The position numbers and the translations under genes are program-made. From Thermomonospora catenispora (GTDB taxonomy: Bacteria; Actinomycetota; Actinomycetes; Streptosporangiales; Streptosporangiaceae): a stretch of DNA of 64,000 bases. Below, one piece after another: positions 51,851 through 59,590 of this stretch. The notes below the pieces were generated by a model. That model did no database searches and was not told the origin of the DNA. It saw only the letters and a list, made by a program, of their open reading frames with translations. The stretch lies in assembly GCF_006363815.1 (NCBI RefSeq), contig NZ_RRYT01000015.1, forward strand, positions 37,650 to 101,649. The letters are read 5' to 3'. The number at the start of each line of letters is the position of its first letter. Positions within the stretch are counted from its first letter, which is position 1.

Positions 51851-53890
51851 GTGGCTGCGGAACTGAAAGTGCTGGGGGCGTGCCCGCTGGACTGCCCCGA
51901 CACCTGCTCATGGGAGGTCACCGTCTCCGACGGGCGGGCGGTGCGGCTGCGCGGCAATCGGGACCACCCGTTCACCCGGGGCGCGCTGTGCACCAAGGTG
52001 AACCGCTGGCTGGAGCGCGCCGCCGCCCCCGACCGGATCCTGCATCCGCTGCGCCGGGTGGGCCGCAAGGGCGAGGGCCGCTTCGAGCGGATCACCTGGG
52101 ACGAGGCGCTGGAGGAGATCGCCGACCGGCTGCGGTCGATCATCGACGAGCACGGCGGCGAGGCGATCTGGCCGTACTGGGGCACCGGCACCCTCGGCTG
52201 GATCCAGGGCTGCAACGGCCTGGGGGGACAGCGGTTCTTCAACGTGCTGGGCGCCTCCCGGCACCACATGTCGATCTGCTCGATCGCCGGGTCGCGCGGT
52301 CTGGAGTACACGACCGGCACCTCCGCCGGGATCGACCCGGAGACCTTCGCCCTGGCCAAGCTGATCATCCTGTGGGGCACCAACCCCCTGACCAGCGGCC
52401 ACCACCTGTGGAAGCCGATCCAGGACGCCCGGCGCGACGGCGCGCACGTGGTGGCGATCGACCCGGTCCGCACCCGCACCGCCAGGCAGGCCGACGAGCA
52501 TCTGGCGCCGCTGCCCGGCACCGACGCGGCGCTGGCGCTGGGGCTGATGAACGTCATCGTCGGGCTCGGCCTGGAGGATCGCGACTATCTGGCGGCGCAC
52601 ACGCTGGGCTGGGAGCGCTTCCGCGCGCGCATCGCCGAGTTCCCGCCGGCGCGGGCGGCGGAGATCACCGGGGTCCCCGAGGCCGACATCGTCGCTCTCG
52701 GGGAGCGGATCGGCCGGACCCGGCCCACCGCCATCCGCGCCACCATGGGCCTGCAGCGGCACGCCGGCGGCGGCGCGACGCTGCGGACGCTGGCCTGCCT
52801 GCCGGGGGTGACCGGCGACTGGGCGCTGCCGGGCGGCGGCCTGTCGTACTCGACCGATGCGCACTTCCCCATCGACACCGCCGCCCTGTTCCGCGAGGAC
52901 CTGGCGCCCCGGCGGACCCGCAGCCTGTCGATGACCCGGCTGGGCGAGGGCCTGCTGGAGGTCGACGATCCGCCGGTGAAGGCGTTGTTCGTGATCGCCG
53001 CCAACCCGGTCGCCAGCGCCCCGCACCAGTCGAAGATCCGGCGCGGCCTGGCCCGCGAGGACCTGTTCACGGTGGTGCTGGAGCAGTTCCCCACCGACAC
53101 CGCCGACTACGCCGACATCGTGCTGCCCGCCACGATGCAGCACGAGCACCTCGACCTGCACAACGGCTACGGCCACCTGTACCTGGTGTGGAACGAGCCC
53201 GCCGTGGAGCCGCCGGGCGAGTGCCTGCCCACCACCGAGACGTTCCGCCGCCTGGCCCGCCGGATGGGCCTGCGGGAGCCGAGCCTGTACGACACCGACG
53301 AGGAGCTGGCCGAGCAGGCGCTGCGCACGACCGGCGTCACCGTGGACCTGCTCCGCAAGGAGGGCTTCGCCCGGCTGCCGCTCCCCGACCCGTTCGTGCC
53401 GTTCGCCGACGGTTTCCCCACCCCGTCCGGCCGTCTGGAGTTCGTCTCCGAGCGGGCCGCGGCGGCGGGCCACGACCCGGTCGCCGGCTATGTGCCCGCC
53501 GCCGAGGTCGCCGACCCCGAGCGCGCCGCCCGCTATCCGCTGGCGCTCATCGCGGCGGCCTCCCACCATTCCCTCAACACCGCGTTCGGCAACAATCCCG
53601 AACTGCGGCGCCGCGCGGGGGAGTTCCGGGTGACCCTCCATCCCGCGGACGCCGCGGCCCGCGGCATCGGCGACGGCGACCGGGTCCGCGTCCACAACGA
53701 CCGCGGCGCCTTCGAGGCCGTCGCCGCGGTCAGCGACGACGTCCGTCCCGGCGTCGTCGCCACCGTCAAGGGCCGCTGGCCCAAACTGTCCGGGGGCGCG
53801 AACGCCAACGTCCTCGTCGCCGAACGCGACTCCGACATGGGCGGCGGCGCGGTCTTCCACGACACCCGGGTCCAGGTCACCCGGGTGTAG
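51851..53890 (+). CDS. Molybdopterin-dependent oxidoreductase with an N-terminal 4Fe-4S motif
   Basis: A 679-residue enzyme of the formate dehydrogenase/DMSO reductase family. The N-terminal cluster motif reads C-x3-C-x3-C-x26-C (ACPLDCPDTC, then GALCTK). The molybdopterin domains follow: GTGTLGWIQGCNGLGGQRFF, then LIILWGTNPLTSGHH, then the AANPVASAPH segment. The C-terminal dinucleotide-binding part is at about 570-679. There is no tat-type signal, so it is cytoplasmic. Relatives in actinomycetes are annotated only as molybdopterin oxidoreductases; the substrate is unknown. The GTG at 51851 is the first start in the frame. Confidence 0.9.
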   Translation: MAAELKVLGACPLDCPDTCSWEVTVSDGRAVRLRGNRDHPFTRGALCTKVNRWLERAAAPDRILHPLRRVGRKGEGRFERITWDEALEEIADRLRSIIDEHGGEAIWPYWGTGTLGWIQGCNGLGGQRFFNVLGASRHHMSICSIAGSRGLEYTTGTSAGIDPETFALAKLIILWGTNPLTSGHHLWKPIQDARRDGAHVVAIDPVRTRTARQADEHLAPLPGTDAALALGLMNVIVGLGLEDRDYLAAHTLGWERFRARIAEFPPARAAEITGVPEADIVALGERIGRTRPTAIRATMGLQRHAGGGATLRTLACLPGVTGDWALPGGGLSYSTDAHFPIDTAALFREDLAPRRTRSLSMTRLGEGLLEVDDPPVKALFVIAANPVASAPHQSKIRRGLAREDLFTVVLEQFPTDTADYADIVLPATMQHEHLDLHNGYGHLYLVWNEPAVEPPGECLPTTETFRRLARRMGLREPSLYDTDEELAEQALRTTGVTVDLLRKEGFARLPLPDPFVPFADGFPTPSGRLEFVSERAAAAGHDPVAGYVPAAEVADPERAARYPLALIAAASHHSLNTAFGNNPELRRRAGEFRVTLHPADAAARGIGDGDRVRVHNDRGAFEAVAAVSDDVRPGVVATVKGRWPKLSGGANANVLVAERDSDMGGGAVFHDTRVQVTRV

Positions 53891-53919
53891 ACACGTGGGC
53901 CGGCCGTAGACGCATGGGC

Positions 53920-53959
53920 GGCCCTCCGGTCCGCGTGGGGTCCACGGGACGGGAGGGCC
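53920..53959. terminator. Hairpin after the molybdopterin oxidoreductase gene
   Basis: GGCCCTCC-g-GTCC pairs with GGAC-g-GGAGGGCC around a 14-base loop, between convergent stops at 53890 and 53991. A single G:G mismatch interrupts the 12-bp stem. Confidence 0.5.
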
Positions 53960-53990
53960 GGCTCAGGACGTCGGGGAGGCCGGCCGCGGG

Positions 53991-54137
53991 TCATCCGAAG
54001 ATGCTCACGCCTCCGGGGCCGACCAGCAGCCCGACGACGATGAGGACGATCCCCCACAGGATCTCGCGCCGCGCCACGATGACATAGATCCCGGCGATCA
54101 CCAGGATCACCGCGAGCAGCCAGAGCAGGGTGTACAA
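53991..54137 (-). CDS. GPGG-motif small membrane protein
   Basis: A 48-residue protein with two hydrophobic segments (LLWLLAVILVIAGIYVIVAR and ILWGIVLIVVGLLVGPGG) and the diagnostic GPGG near the C-terminus. It is widespread in actinobacteria, with unknown function. The start is a TTG at 54137, supported by GAGGG seven bases upstream; a much longer frame crosses it but has no other start. It lies alone, between the oxidoreductase gene and trpEG. Confidence 0.85.
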   Translation of the reverse strand: MYTLLWLLAVILVIAGIYVIVARREILWGIVLIVVGLLVGPGGVSIFG

Positions 54138-54268
54138 GGCCGTTCCCTCTTTTCTTCGTTTCTCGGGTCCACCCCCGATGCCCGCACCGGCCGACGTCAA
54201 ACACCTCTCCCGGCCGGCGGCCCGCGGGTCCTCCGGGGCGCGGCCGGGGCGGGAACGGCCCGCACCGG

Positions 54269-56434
54269 TCAGCGCGCGGGCGCCTCCCGGCGGCACAGTC
54301 GCAGGACGTTGGCGATGATGCGGTGGCCGACGCGGCCGGTGGCGGTGAGGATGCTCTCGGGGTGGAACTGGACGGCCCACCGGCGGGCGACGGGGTCCTC
54401 GATGGCCATGACCACGTCGCCGGTGAGGGCGGTGACCTGGAAGCCGCCGCGGACCTGGTCCGGGGTGGCGTACAGGGAGTGGTAGCGGGCGGCGGTGAAC
54501 TCGTCGGGCAGGCCGCGGAAGAGGTCGCCGCCGGCGACCTTCACCCGGCCGGGCTTGCCGTGCCAGGGCTCGGGCAGCAGCGCCAGCTCGCCCCCGGCGT
54601 GCTCGACCATCGCCTGCAGCCCCAGGCAGACGCCGAAGACCGGCAGATCGCGCTCGGCCAGGGCGTCCAGCAGCGCGGCGGTGCCGAAGTCGGCGGGCCG
54701 GCCGGGGCCCGGGGACAGCACCACCAGGTCGGGGGCCAGCTCGTCGAGCAGCCGCAGCGGGAATCCGTGGCGCAGGGTGACCACGTCCGCGCCCTGCTGG
54801 CGGAAGTAGTCGGCGAGCGTGTTGACGAAGGAGTCCTCGTGGTCGACCAGGACGACCCTCATCCCCTCGCCCGGGAGCGGCCCCTCCTCCGCCGTCTCCT
54901 CCGGCCCGGCCGGTTCCTCCCCCGCCAGGGCCTTGAGCAGGGCGCTGGCCTTGAGGTGGGTCTCGCGCTCCTCCTCCTCGGGGTCGGAGTCGTACAGCAG
55001 GGTCGCGCCGGCGCGGACGGTGGCGACGCCGTCGCGGATCTGGGCGGCGCGCAGGGTGAGGCCGGTGTTCATCGAGCCGTCGAAGCCGACGAAGCCGACC
55101 GCCCCGCCGTACCAGCGGCGCGGGGCGTCCTCGTGCTCCTCGATGAACTGCATGGCCCAGGTCTTGGGCGCGCCGGTGACGGTCACGGCCCACATGTGGG
55201 TGAGGAACGCGTCCAGGGCGTCCAGGCCCGGGCGCAGCCGCCCTTCGATGTGGTCGACGGTGTGGATCAGGCGGGAGTACAGCTCGATCTGGCGGCGGCC
55301 GATGACCTTGACGCTGCCGGGGACGCAGACGCGGGCCTTGTCGTTGCGGTCCACGTCGGTGCACATGGTCAGCTCGGACTCGTCCTTGGCCGAGGACAGG
55401 ATGGTGCGGATCTGCTCGGCGTCCTCCAGGGCGTCGCCGCCGCGCTTGATCGTCCCGGCGATGGGGCAGGTCTCCACCCGGTCGCCGGTGACCCGCACGA
55501 ACATCTCCGGGGACGCGCCGACCAGGTACTCGCCCTCGCCGAGGTTGAACATGAACTCATACGGGGCCGGGTTGGTCTCGCGGAGCCGTTTGAAGAACGC
55601 CGCCGGCGAGTCGCAGCGCCCGTACATGGCGTGGCTGGGGGTGACCTCGAACAGGTCGCCGGCGATGAACTTGCGCTTGGCGTCGCGGACCATCTGCGCG
55701 TACACGCCGGGCACCGGCTGGGGCGGCGGCTCGGCGGCGGTCGCGGCGGGGGTCGGCTCGGTGGCCCGGGGCAGGCCCTCGGTGGAGACGCCGTCGACGA
55801 CGAACTCATACGACATGCGGTGCGAGGTCTCGCGCTTGCGGTCCACCACCGTCAGCTCGTCGGCCAGGTGCAGCACCAGGTCGCGCTGGTCCTCCGGCCG
55901 GGGGCGGTGCAGCCGCAGCGGCTCGAACTGCAGCGACAGGTCGTAGCCGAACGCCCCGTACAGCCCCAGATGGGGGTCTTCGCAGCGGAACAGGTCGATC
56001 AGGGCGCGCAGCGCGGTGAAGACGGTGGGCTGGCGGCTGCGCTCCTCCTCGGTGAAGAACTCCTCGGTGGGCGGGATGTGGACCTCGATGAGGGTCCCGG
56101 GCTCGTCGCGGACGACCTCGCCGGTGGGGCGCATCGCCGCGGCCATGGCCGGGAGCAGCACCTCGCCGCGGGCGTTGAGGGCGCGCGCGGAGATGCGGCG
56201 GCCCCGGGCGACCACCTCGACGCAGGGGTCGACGTAGGCCATGTGCCAGCGGCTGTACCGGCCGGGGTATTCCATCCCCGAACTGAGCACGCCCCCGCGC
56301 CGTTCCCCCACGGAGGCGATGAGGGCGTTCAGGACGTCGGAGTCGCGTTGCGGGTCGACCGGTGTGGCGGTGCGGATCACCCGCACGCCCCCGGCGGTCG
56401 AATACTCGCGGATCTGCGGTCGGTCGGTTTCCAC
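54269..56434 (-). CDS. trpEG: Fused anthranilate synthase TrpE-TrpG
   Basis: A 721-residue fusion. TrpE covers about residues 1-500 (NPAPYEFMFNLGEGEYLVGA, the ETCPIAGTIKRG motif and DESELTMCTDVDRND). TrpG follows at about 525-715, with the amidotransferase Cys in VFGVCLGLQAMV and His in AVQFHPESIL. It makes anthranilate from chorismate and glutamine, the first step of tryptophan synthesis. The fused form is known in Streptomyces venezuelae (trpE(G)) and rhizobia. The GTG at 56434 is the likely start (AGAGGGG upstream). Upstream are a leader peptide with three Trp codons and a terminator, i.e. an attenuator. No other trp gene is near. Confidence 0.93.
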   Translation of the reverse strand: METDRPQIREYSTAGGVRVIRTATPVDPQRDSDVLNALIASVGERRGGVLSSGMEYPGRYSRWHMAYVDPCVEVVARGRRISARALNARGEVLLPAMAAAMRPTGEVVRDEPGTLIEVHIPPTEEFFTEEERSRQPTVFTALRALIDLFRCEDPHLGLYGAFGYDLSLQFEPLRLHRPRPEDQRDLVLHLADELTVVDRKRETSHRMSYEFVVDGVSTEGLPRATEPTPAATAAEPPPQPVPGVYAQMVRDAKRKFIAGDLFEVTPSHAMYGRCDSPAAFFKRLRETNPAPYEFMFNLGEGEYLVGASPEMFVRVTGDRVETCPIAGTIKRGGDALEDAEQIRTILSSAKDESELTMCTDVDRNDKARVCVPGSVKVIGRRQIELYSRLIHTVDHIEGRLRPGLDALDAFLTHMWAVTVTGAPKTWAMQFIEEHEDAPRRWYGGAVGFVGFDGSMNTGLTLRAAQIRDGVATVRAGATLLYDSDPEEEERETHLKASALLKALAGEEPAGPEETAEEGPLPGEGMRVVLVDHEDSFVNTLADYFRQQGADVVTLRHGFPLRLLDELAPDLVVLSPGPGRPADFGTAALLDALAERDLPVFGVCLGLQAMVEHAGGELALLPEPWHGKPGRVKVAGGDLFRGLPDEFTAARYHSLYATPDQVRGGFQVTALTGDVVMAIEDPVARRWAVQFHPESILTATGRVGHRIIANVLRLCRREAPAR

Positions 56435-56487
56435 CGTGGCGGCCCCTCTTGGATGGCCGACCCCCGGTCCGGCGGCCCGCGTACGCG

Positions 56488-56515
56488 AAAACGACCGCCG
56501 GATGGGGGGCGGTCG
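56488..56515 (-). terminator. trp attenuator terminator
   Basis: On the minus strand a perfect 8-bp stem (CGACCGCC / GGCGGTCG) with an 8-base loop is followed by TTTT. It lies 34 bases past the leader stop and 53 bases before the trpEG start, as an attenuator terminator should. Confidence 0.85.
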
Positions 56516-56539
56516 CTGGCTGTCGGACATGCGCGAACC

Positions 56540-56559
56540 GGCGCCGCCTCAGCGGCGCC
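56540..56559 (-). promoter_or_regulatory. Hairpin overlapping the leader stop codon
   Basis: GGCGCCGC-TGAG-GCGGCGCC forms a perfect 8-bp hairpin that overlaps the leader stop codon. It fits the first hairpin of an attenuator, whose folding depends on where the ribosome stalls. Confidence 0.6.
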
Positions 56560-56587
56560 ACCACCACTGGCGCGGTGCGGTTCGCAT
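56549..56587 (-). CDS. trpL: trp operon leader peptide
   Basis: A 12-residue reading frame, MRTAPRQWWWRR, with three consecutive Trp codons, ending just before an attenuator terminator and trpEG. When tryptophan is scarce the ribosome should stall on the Trp codons and prevent terminator formation. There is no ribosome site; a TAGCCT -10-like element ends nine bases before the ATG, so the transcript is probably leaderless. Confidence 0.88.
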   Translation of the reverse strand: MRTAPRQWWWRR

Positions 56588-56709
56588 GGTGGGTCCAGGC
56601 TACCCCATCGGCGTTCGGGGAGGCCGGCATTGAGGGGGGTTGGGTTCGGCGCGCTCCGCTGTCAGGATGGATGCAAGGACTCACTTACGAGACGGTCGGG
56701 TGAGGTGGC

Positions 56710-57258
56710 ATGGACGGCGAGTTCGAGCTGCGCGGGGTCAACCATCTGGCTCTGGTGTGCCGGGACATGAAGCGGACGGTGGACTTCTACTCCGGCGTGT
56801 TGGGCATGCCGCTGATCAAAACCATCGAGCTGCCGGGCGGCATGGGGCAGCACTTCTTCTTCGACTGCGGGGGCGGCAACGCGCTGGCGTTCTTCTGGTT
56901 CCCGAACGCGCCCGAGGCGGTGCCGGGGGTGTCGGCCCCCAAAGGACTGCCCGACCGGGGCGAGCTGCTCTCGGCGGTGGGGTCGATGAACCACATCGCC
57001 TTCGACGTTCCGCCGGAGAAGATCGAGGAGTACCGGGAGCGGCTGATCGCCAAGGGCGTCGACGTGAGCGTGATCCTCAACCACGACGACAGCGAGTGGG
57101 GCGTGGCGCCCGAGCCGCACGAGGGGGTGTTCGTGCGGTCGATCTACTTCCAGGACCCCGACGGGATCCTGCTGGAGTTCGCGGCCTGGACGCGCAAGGT
57201 GGGCTCGCCCGACGACGTGCGCCACGAGCCCAAGACCGCCGCCGACCGCACCGTGTGA
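56710..57258 (+). CDS. VOC-family (glyoxalase-like) protein
   Basis: A 182-residue vicinal-oxygen-chelate protein with two beta-alpha-beta-beta-beta modules. Likely metal ligands are His in GVNHLALV, His in SMNHIAFD and Glu in ILLEFAAW. The family includes glyoxalase I, ring-cleaving dioxygenases and epimerases; the reaction is not clear. The ATG at 56710 follows GGTGAGG. A carboxymuconolactone-decarboxylase-like gene begins 11 bases downstream, so the two may act in one catabolic step or series. Confidence 0.9.
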   Translation: MDGEFELRGVNHLALVCRDMKRTVDFYSGVLGMPLIKTIELPGGMGQHFFFDCGGGNALAFFWFPNAPEAVPGVSAPKGLPDRGELLSAVGSMNHIAFDVPPEKIEEYRERLIAKGVDVSVILNHDDSEWGVAPEPHEGVFVRSIYFQDPDGILLEFAAWTRKVGSPDDVRHEPKTAADRTV

Positions 57259-57269
57259 GGAGGCCGCCG

Positions 57270-57908
57270 ATGCCCCGACTCCGTCAGGTCGGCCGTGCCG
57301 AGGTCACCGACGAGCTCATCCTCTACTTCTACGACACGTTGTTCGGCCCGGACCGCGATCCGGTGGCCGAGCCCGGAACCGCCACGGGAACGCCCGGGAA
57401 CTGGTGGACGACGTTCGCGCTGCGGCCGGCGATCTTCAAGCACTGCGTGCAGGGGTTCCAGGTCTACCGGACGGTGAGCCTGGACCCGGTGCTGCGCGAG
57501 CTGGGGCAGACCCGGGCGGGCTGGGCGCGCGGCAGCCGGTTCGTGTTCTCCCAGCACTGCAAGCAGATGCGGGCGCTGGGGGTGCCGGAGGAGAAGATCC
57601 GGGCGATCCCGCACTGGGAGGTCTCCGACCGGTTCGACGAGCTGGAGCGCGCCGTGCTGGCCTACACCGACGCGCTCGTGCTCGGCGGCGGGCGGGTGCC
57701 CGAGGAGGTGTTCGCGGTCCTGCGCCGGCACCTGCCGGACGAGCAGATCCTGGAGCTGACCTACGTCACCTGCCTGTACGACATGCACGCGACGATGTCC
57801 AAGGCGCTGCGCACCGAGTTCGACGACCGGGACGACCCGATCACGGAGGTGCCCGCTCCCGAGGGGTACGGGACGCGCGACATCGCCGACGCCTTCGAGC
57901 GACGGTGA
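57270..57908 (+). CDS. Carboxymuconolactone decarboxylase-family protein
   Basis: A 212-residue, largely helical protein of the CMD/AhpD superfamily. The core segment is FVFSQHCKQMRALGVPEEKI, then ERAVLAYTDALVLGGGRVPE. The CxxC redox pair of AhpD is absent; only the second Cys-like position (QHCK) is kept. So a peroxidase role is unlikely and lactone or ring chemistry is more plausible. GAGGAGG precedes the ATG. It forms an operon with the VOC gene. Confidence 0.85.
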   Translation: MPRLRQVGRAEVTDELILYFYDTLFGPDRDPVAEPGTATGTPGNWWTTFALRPAIFKHCVQGFQVYRTVSLDPVLRELGQTRAGWARGSRFVFSQHCKQMRALGVPEEKIRAIPHWEVSDRFDELERAVLAYTDALVLGGGRVPEEVFAVLRRHLPDEQILELTYVTCLYDMHATMSKALRTEFDDRDDPITEVPAPEGYGTRDIADAFERR

Positions 57909-57911
57909 GGG

Positions 57912-58259
57912 TCAGGGCCGATCGAGATATCCGGGGTTGGCGACGGCGAGCTTGTCGCGCACGGCGTCCTGCAGCGCGGCCTTGAGCTCGGCGTACCGGT
58001 CGTCGAGGTCGCCGCCGCGGATGGCGGCGGCCAGCGCCCGGTCGTCGGGGTAGCCGAGCGCGGCCAGGCGGCGCCGGTGGGCGTCCCGCTGGGCCGCGCC
58101 GAGCTCGAGCTCGCGTTCCACGATGCCCAGCACGTTGGCGGCGACCAGCCCGTGGAAGCGGGCCCGGCCGGACAGGCCGGGCAGGACGTCGCGCTCGAGG
58201 TACTCGCGGACCGCGGCGACCAGTTCGCCGGCGGAGGGGGCGTCATGGGGCGGGGTCAT
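57912..58259 (-). CDS. DUF6285-domain protein
   Basis: A 115-residue all-helical protein (LVAAVREYLERDVLPGLSGR, then RFHGLVAANVLGIVERELEL). It is of unknown function and usually found next to phosphotransferase-family and acyl-CoA dehydrogenase genes in actinomycetes. Here a phosphotransferase gene lies 1.3 kb away on the same strand, separated by a sortase pair on the other strand. The ATG at 58259 follows GAGAGGAG. Confidence 0.85.
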   Translation of the reverse strand: MTPPHDAPSAGELVAAVREYLERDVLPGLSGRARFHGLVAANVLGIVERELELGAAQRDAHRRRLAALGYPDDRALAAAIRGGDLDDRYAELKAALQDAVRDKLAVANPGYLDRP

Positions 58260-58285
58260 CGCGTCTCCTCTCACCGGCCGACCGA

Positions 58286-58298
58286 CAGAATGTGATTC
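58286..58298. promoter_or_regulatory. AGAAT-N3-ATTCT palindrome upstream of DUF6285
   Basis: A perfect 13-bp palindrome 27 bases upstream of the DUF6285 start at 58259. It is AT-rich in a GC-rich context and has the size of a TetR-family half-site pair. A TetR gene lies 2.3 kb away (60608-61243). Confidence 0.4.
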
Positions 58299-58331
58299 TA
58301 AAGACGCTCCGCCACCCCATCCACTGACCAT

Positions 58332-58347
58332 GCTCACTACTGTGAGC
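58332..58347. promoter_or_regulatory. GCTCAC-N4-GTGAGC dyad in the divergent promoter
   Basis: A second perfect 6-bp dyad in the DUF6285/sortase-substrate intergenic region, followed by an AT-rich stretch at 58347-58378 that may hold the plus-strand promoter. Confidence 0.4.
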
Positions 58348-58482
58348 TAATATCTCATTACAAAGAGTCAACAAAGGATCGGCGTGCCCGCGTCTGCTCC
58401 ACGGCCGGCCTGGGAATCACGCCGCGCGGACGGCGGGGCGGTCCCCGCCGTCCTGTCGTCCTGCGATCTCACCGGGGGAAAC

Positions 58483-59037
58483 GTGCGCGTCAGGACCATC
58501 GTGGCCGGAACCGCGGCGACGGCCGCCGCACTGCTCGCCGCACCGCCCGCGCAGGCGGAGCGGGCCGTGGTCGACCCCGAACCGGGCCGGTTCGAGATCG
58601 ACCCCAGCAGCGCCAAGCCCGACGAGACGGTGACCGTCCGGGGACGCTGCGAACGCCCGGGCGACGAGACCATGCGCATCACCAGCCATGCGCTGCGCGC
58701 CGAGGAGATCGAACTGGACTCCGACGGCGGCTTCAACCGGGCGGCGACCGTGCGCCGGACGCAGCCCGGCCGCTACACGGTGACGGTGATCTGCCAGCCC
58801 TCCAAGGTCTCCTACACCGAGGTCTTCTACGTGCACCGCTGGCCGGACCGCCGCGAGACGGTCACCTACCCCAAGCCCGAGGCGGTCCCCTACCCCAAGG
58901 GCGCCCCGCAGACCGGCGGCGGAGGCGCCCAGGGCGACGGCCGGGACCGGCCCTCGCTCCCCCTCCTGCTGCTGCCGGCGGCGCTCGCCGGAGCGGCCGG
59001 CGCGGTGACGCTCGCCCGGAGCCGTGTCCGGGCCTGA
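58483..59037 (+). CDS. Secreted protein with a C-terminal sorting signal, probable class F sortase substrate
   Basis: A 184-residue surface protein. A signal peptide covers about residues 1-25 (TIVAGTAATAAALLAAPPAQA). A central beta-rich domain follows (about 35-125; two Cys at RGRCERPG and VTVICQP). A Pro-rich linker ends in GAPQTGGGG, then a hydrophobic segment PLLLLPAALAGAAGAV and a basic RSRVRA tail. This is the architecture of a cell-wall sorting signal with an APQTG-like motif instead of LPxTG. The next gene is a class F sortase that starts within its last 14 bases. The GTG at 58483 follows GGGGG; the frame is open to 58384. Confidence 0.75.
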   Translation: MRVRTIVAGTAATAAALLAAPPAQAERAVVDPEPGRFEIDPSSAKPDETVTVRGRCERPGDETMRITSHALRAEEIELDSDGGFNRAATVRRTQPGRYTVTVICQPSKVSYTEVFYVHRWPDRRETVTYPKPEAVPYPKGAPQTGGGGAQGDGRDRPSLPLLLLPAALAGAAGAVTLARSRVRA

Positions 59038-59590
59038 CCGGCGCGGCTACCTGGTCGCCGTCCTGGCCGCCGCCGCGTTCGCGGCCCTCGCCCACGACGG
59101 CCGGGACCGGGAGGGCGACGCCGAGGAGCTGCCCCCGGCGGAGCCGGTGCGCGTCGAGATCCCCGTGATCGGGGTCCGGGCCCCGGTGATGCCGGTGGGG
59201 CGGTCCCCGGACGGCACCGTGCAGGTGCCCCCGTTGCACCAGGCCCACCGCGTCGGCTGGTACCGGTACGGCCCCGCGCCCGGTTCACGGGGATCGGCGG
59301 TGCTGTTGGGCCACTACGACGATCTGCACGGCCCCGCCGTGTTCCACCGCCTGGGACGGGTCAGACGGGGCGACGTGGTGCGGATCGAGCGCCGCGACGG
59401 GCGCACGGCGGTGTTCGCGGTGGAGTCCGTGGAGCGGGTGCCCAAGAGCCGGTTCCCCGCGCGGAAGGTGTACGGTCCGGTGGACCACGCGGGGCTGCGG
59501 CTGGTCACCTGCGGCGGCTCCTACGACCGGCGCCGGCGCACCTATCGCGACAACGTCATCGTGTACGCGCGGCTGACCGCGGCCCGCTGA
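59024..59590 (+). CDS. Class F sortase
   Basis: A 188-residue transpeptidase. An N-terminal hydrophobic anchor lies at about residues 8-24. The catalytic residues are His97 in VLLGHYDD, Cys163 in RLVTCGGSY and Arg175 in YRDNVIVYA, the sortase triad. Class F sortases occur in actinobacteria, with few known substrates. The gene is translationally coupled to the preceding secreted protein, which is its likely substrate. Its stop is adjacent to the stop of the convergent phosphotransferase gene. Confidence 0.92.
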   Translation: MSGPDRRGYLVAVLAAAAFAALAHDGRDREGDAEELPPAEPVRVEIPVIGVRAPVMPVGRSPDGTVQVPPLHQAHRVGWYRYGPAPGSRGSAVLLGHYDDLHGPAVFHRLGRVRRGDVVRIERRDGRTAVFAVESVERVPKSRFPARKVYGPVDHAGLRLVTCGGSYDRRRRTYRDNVIVYARLTAAR

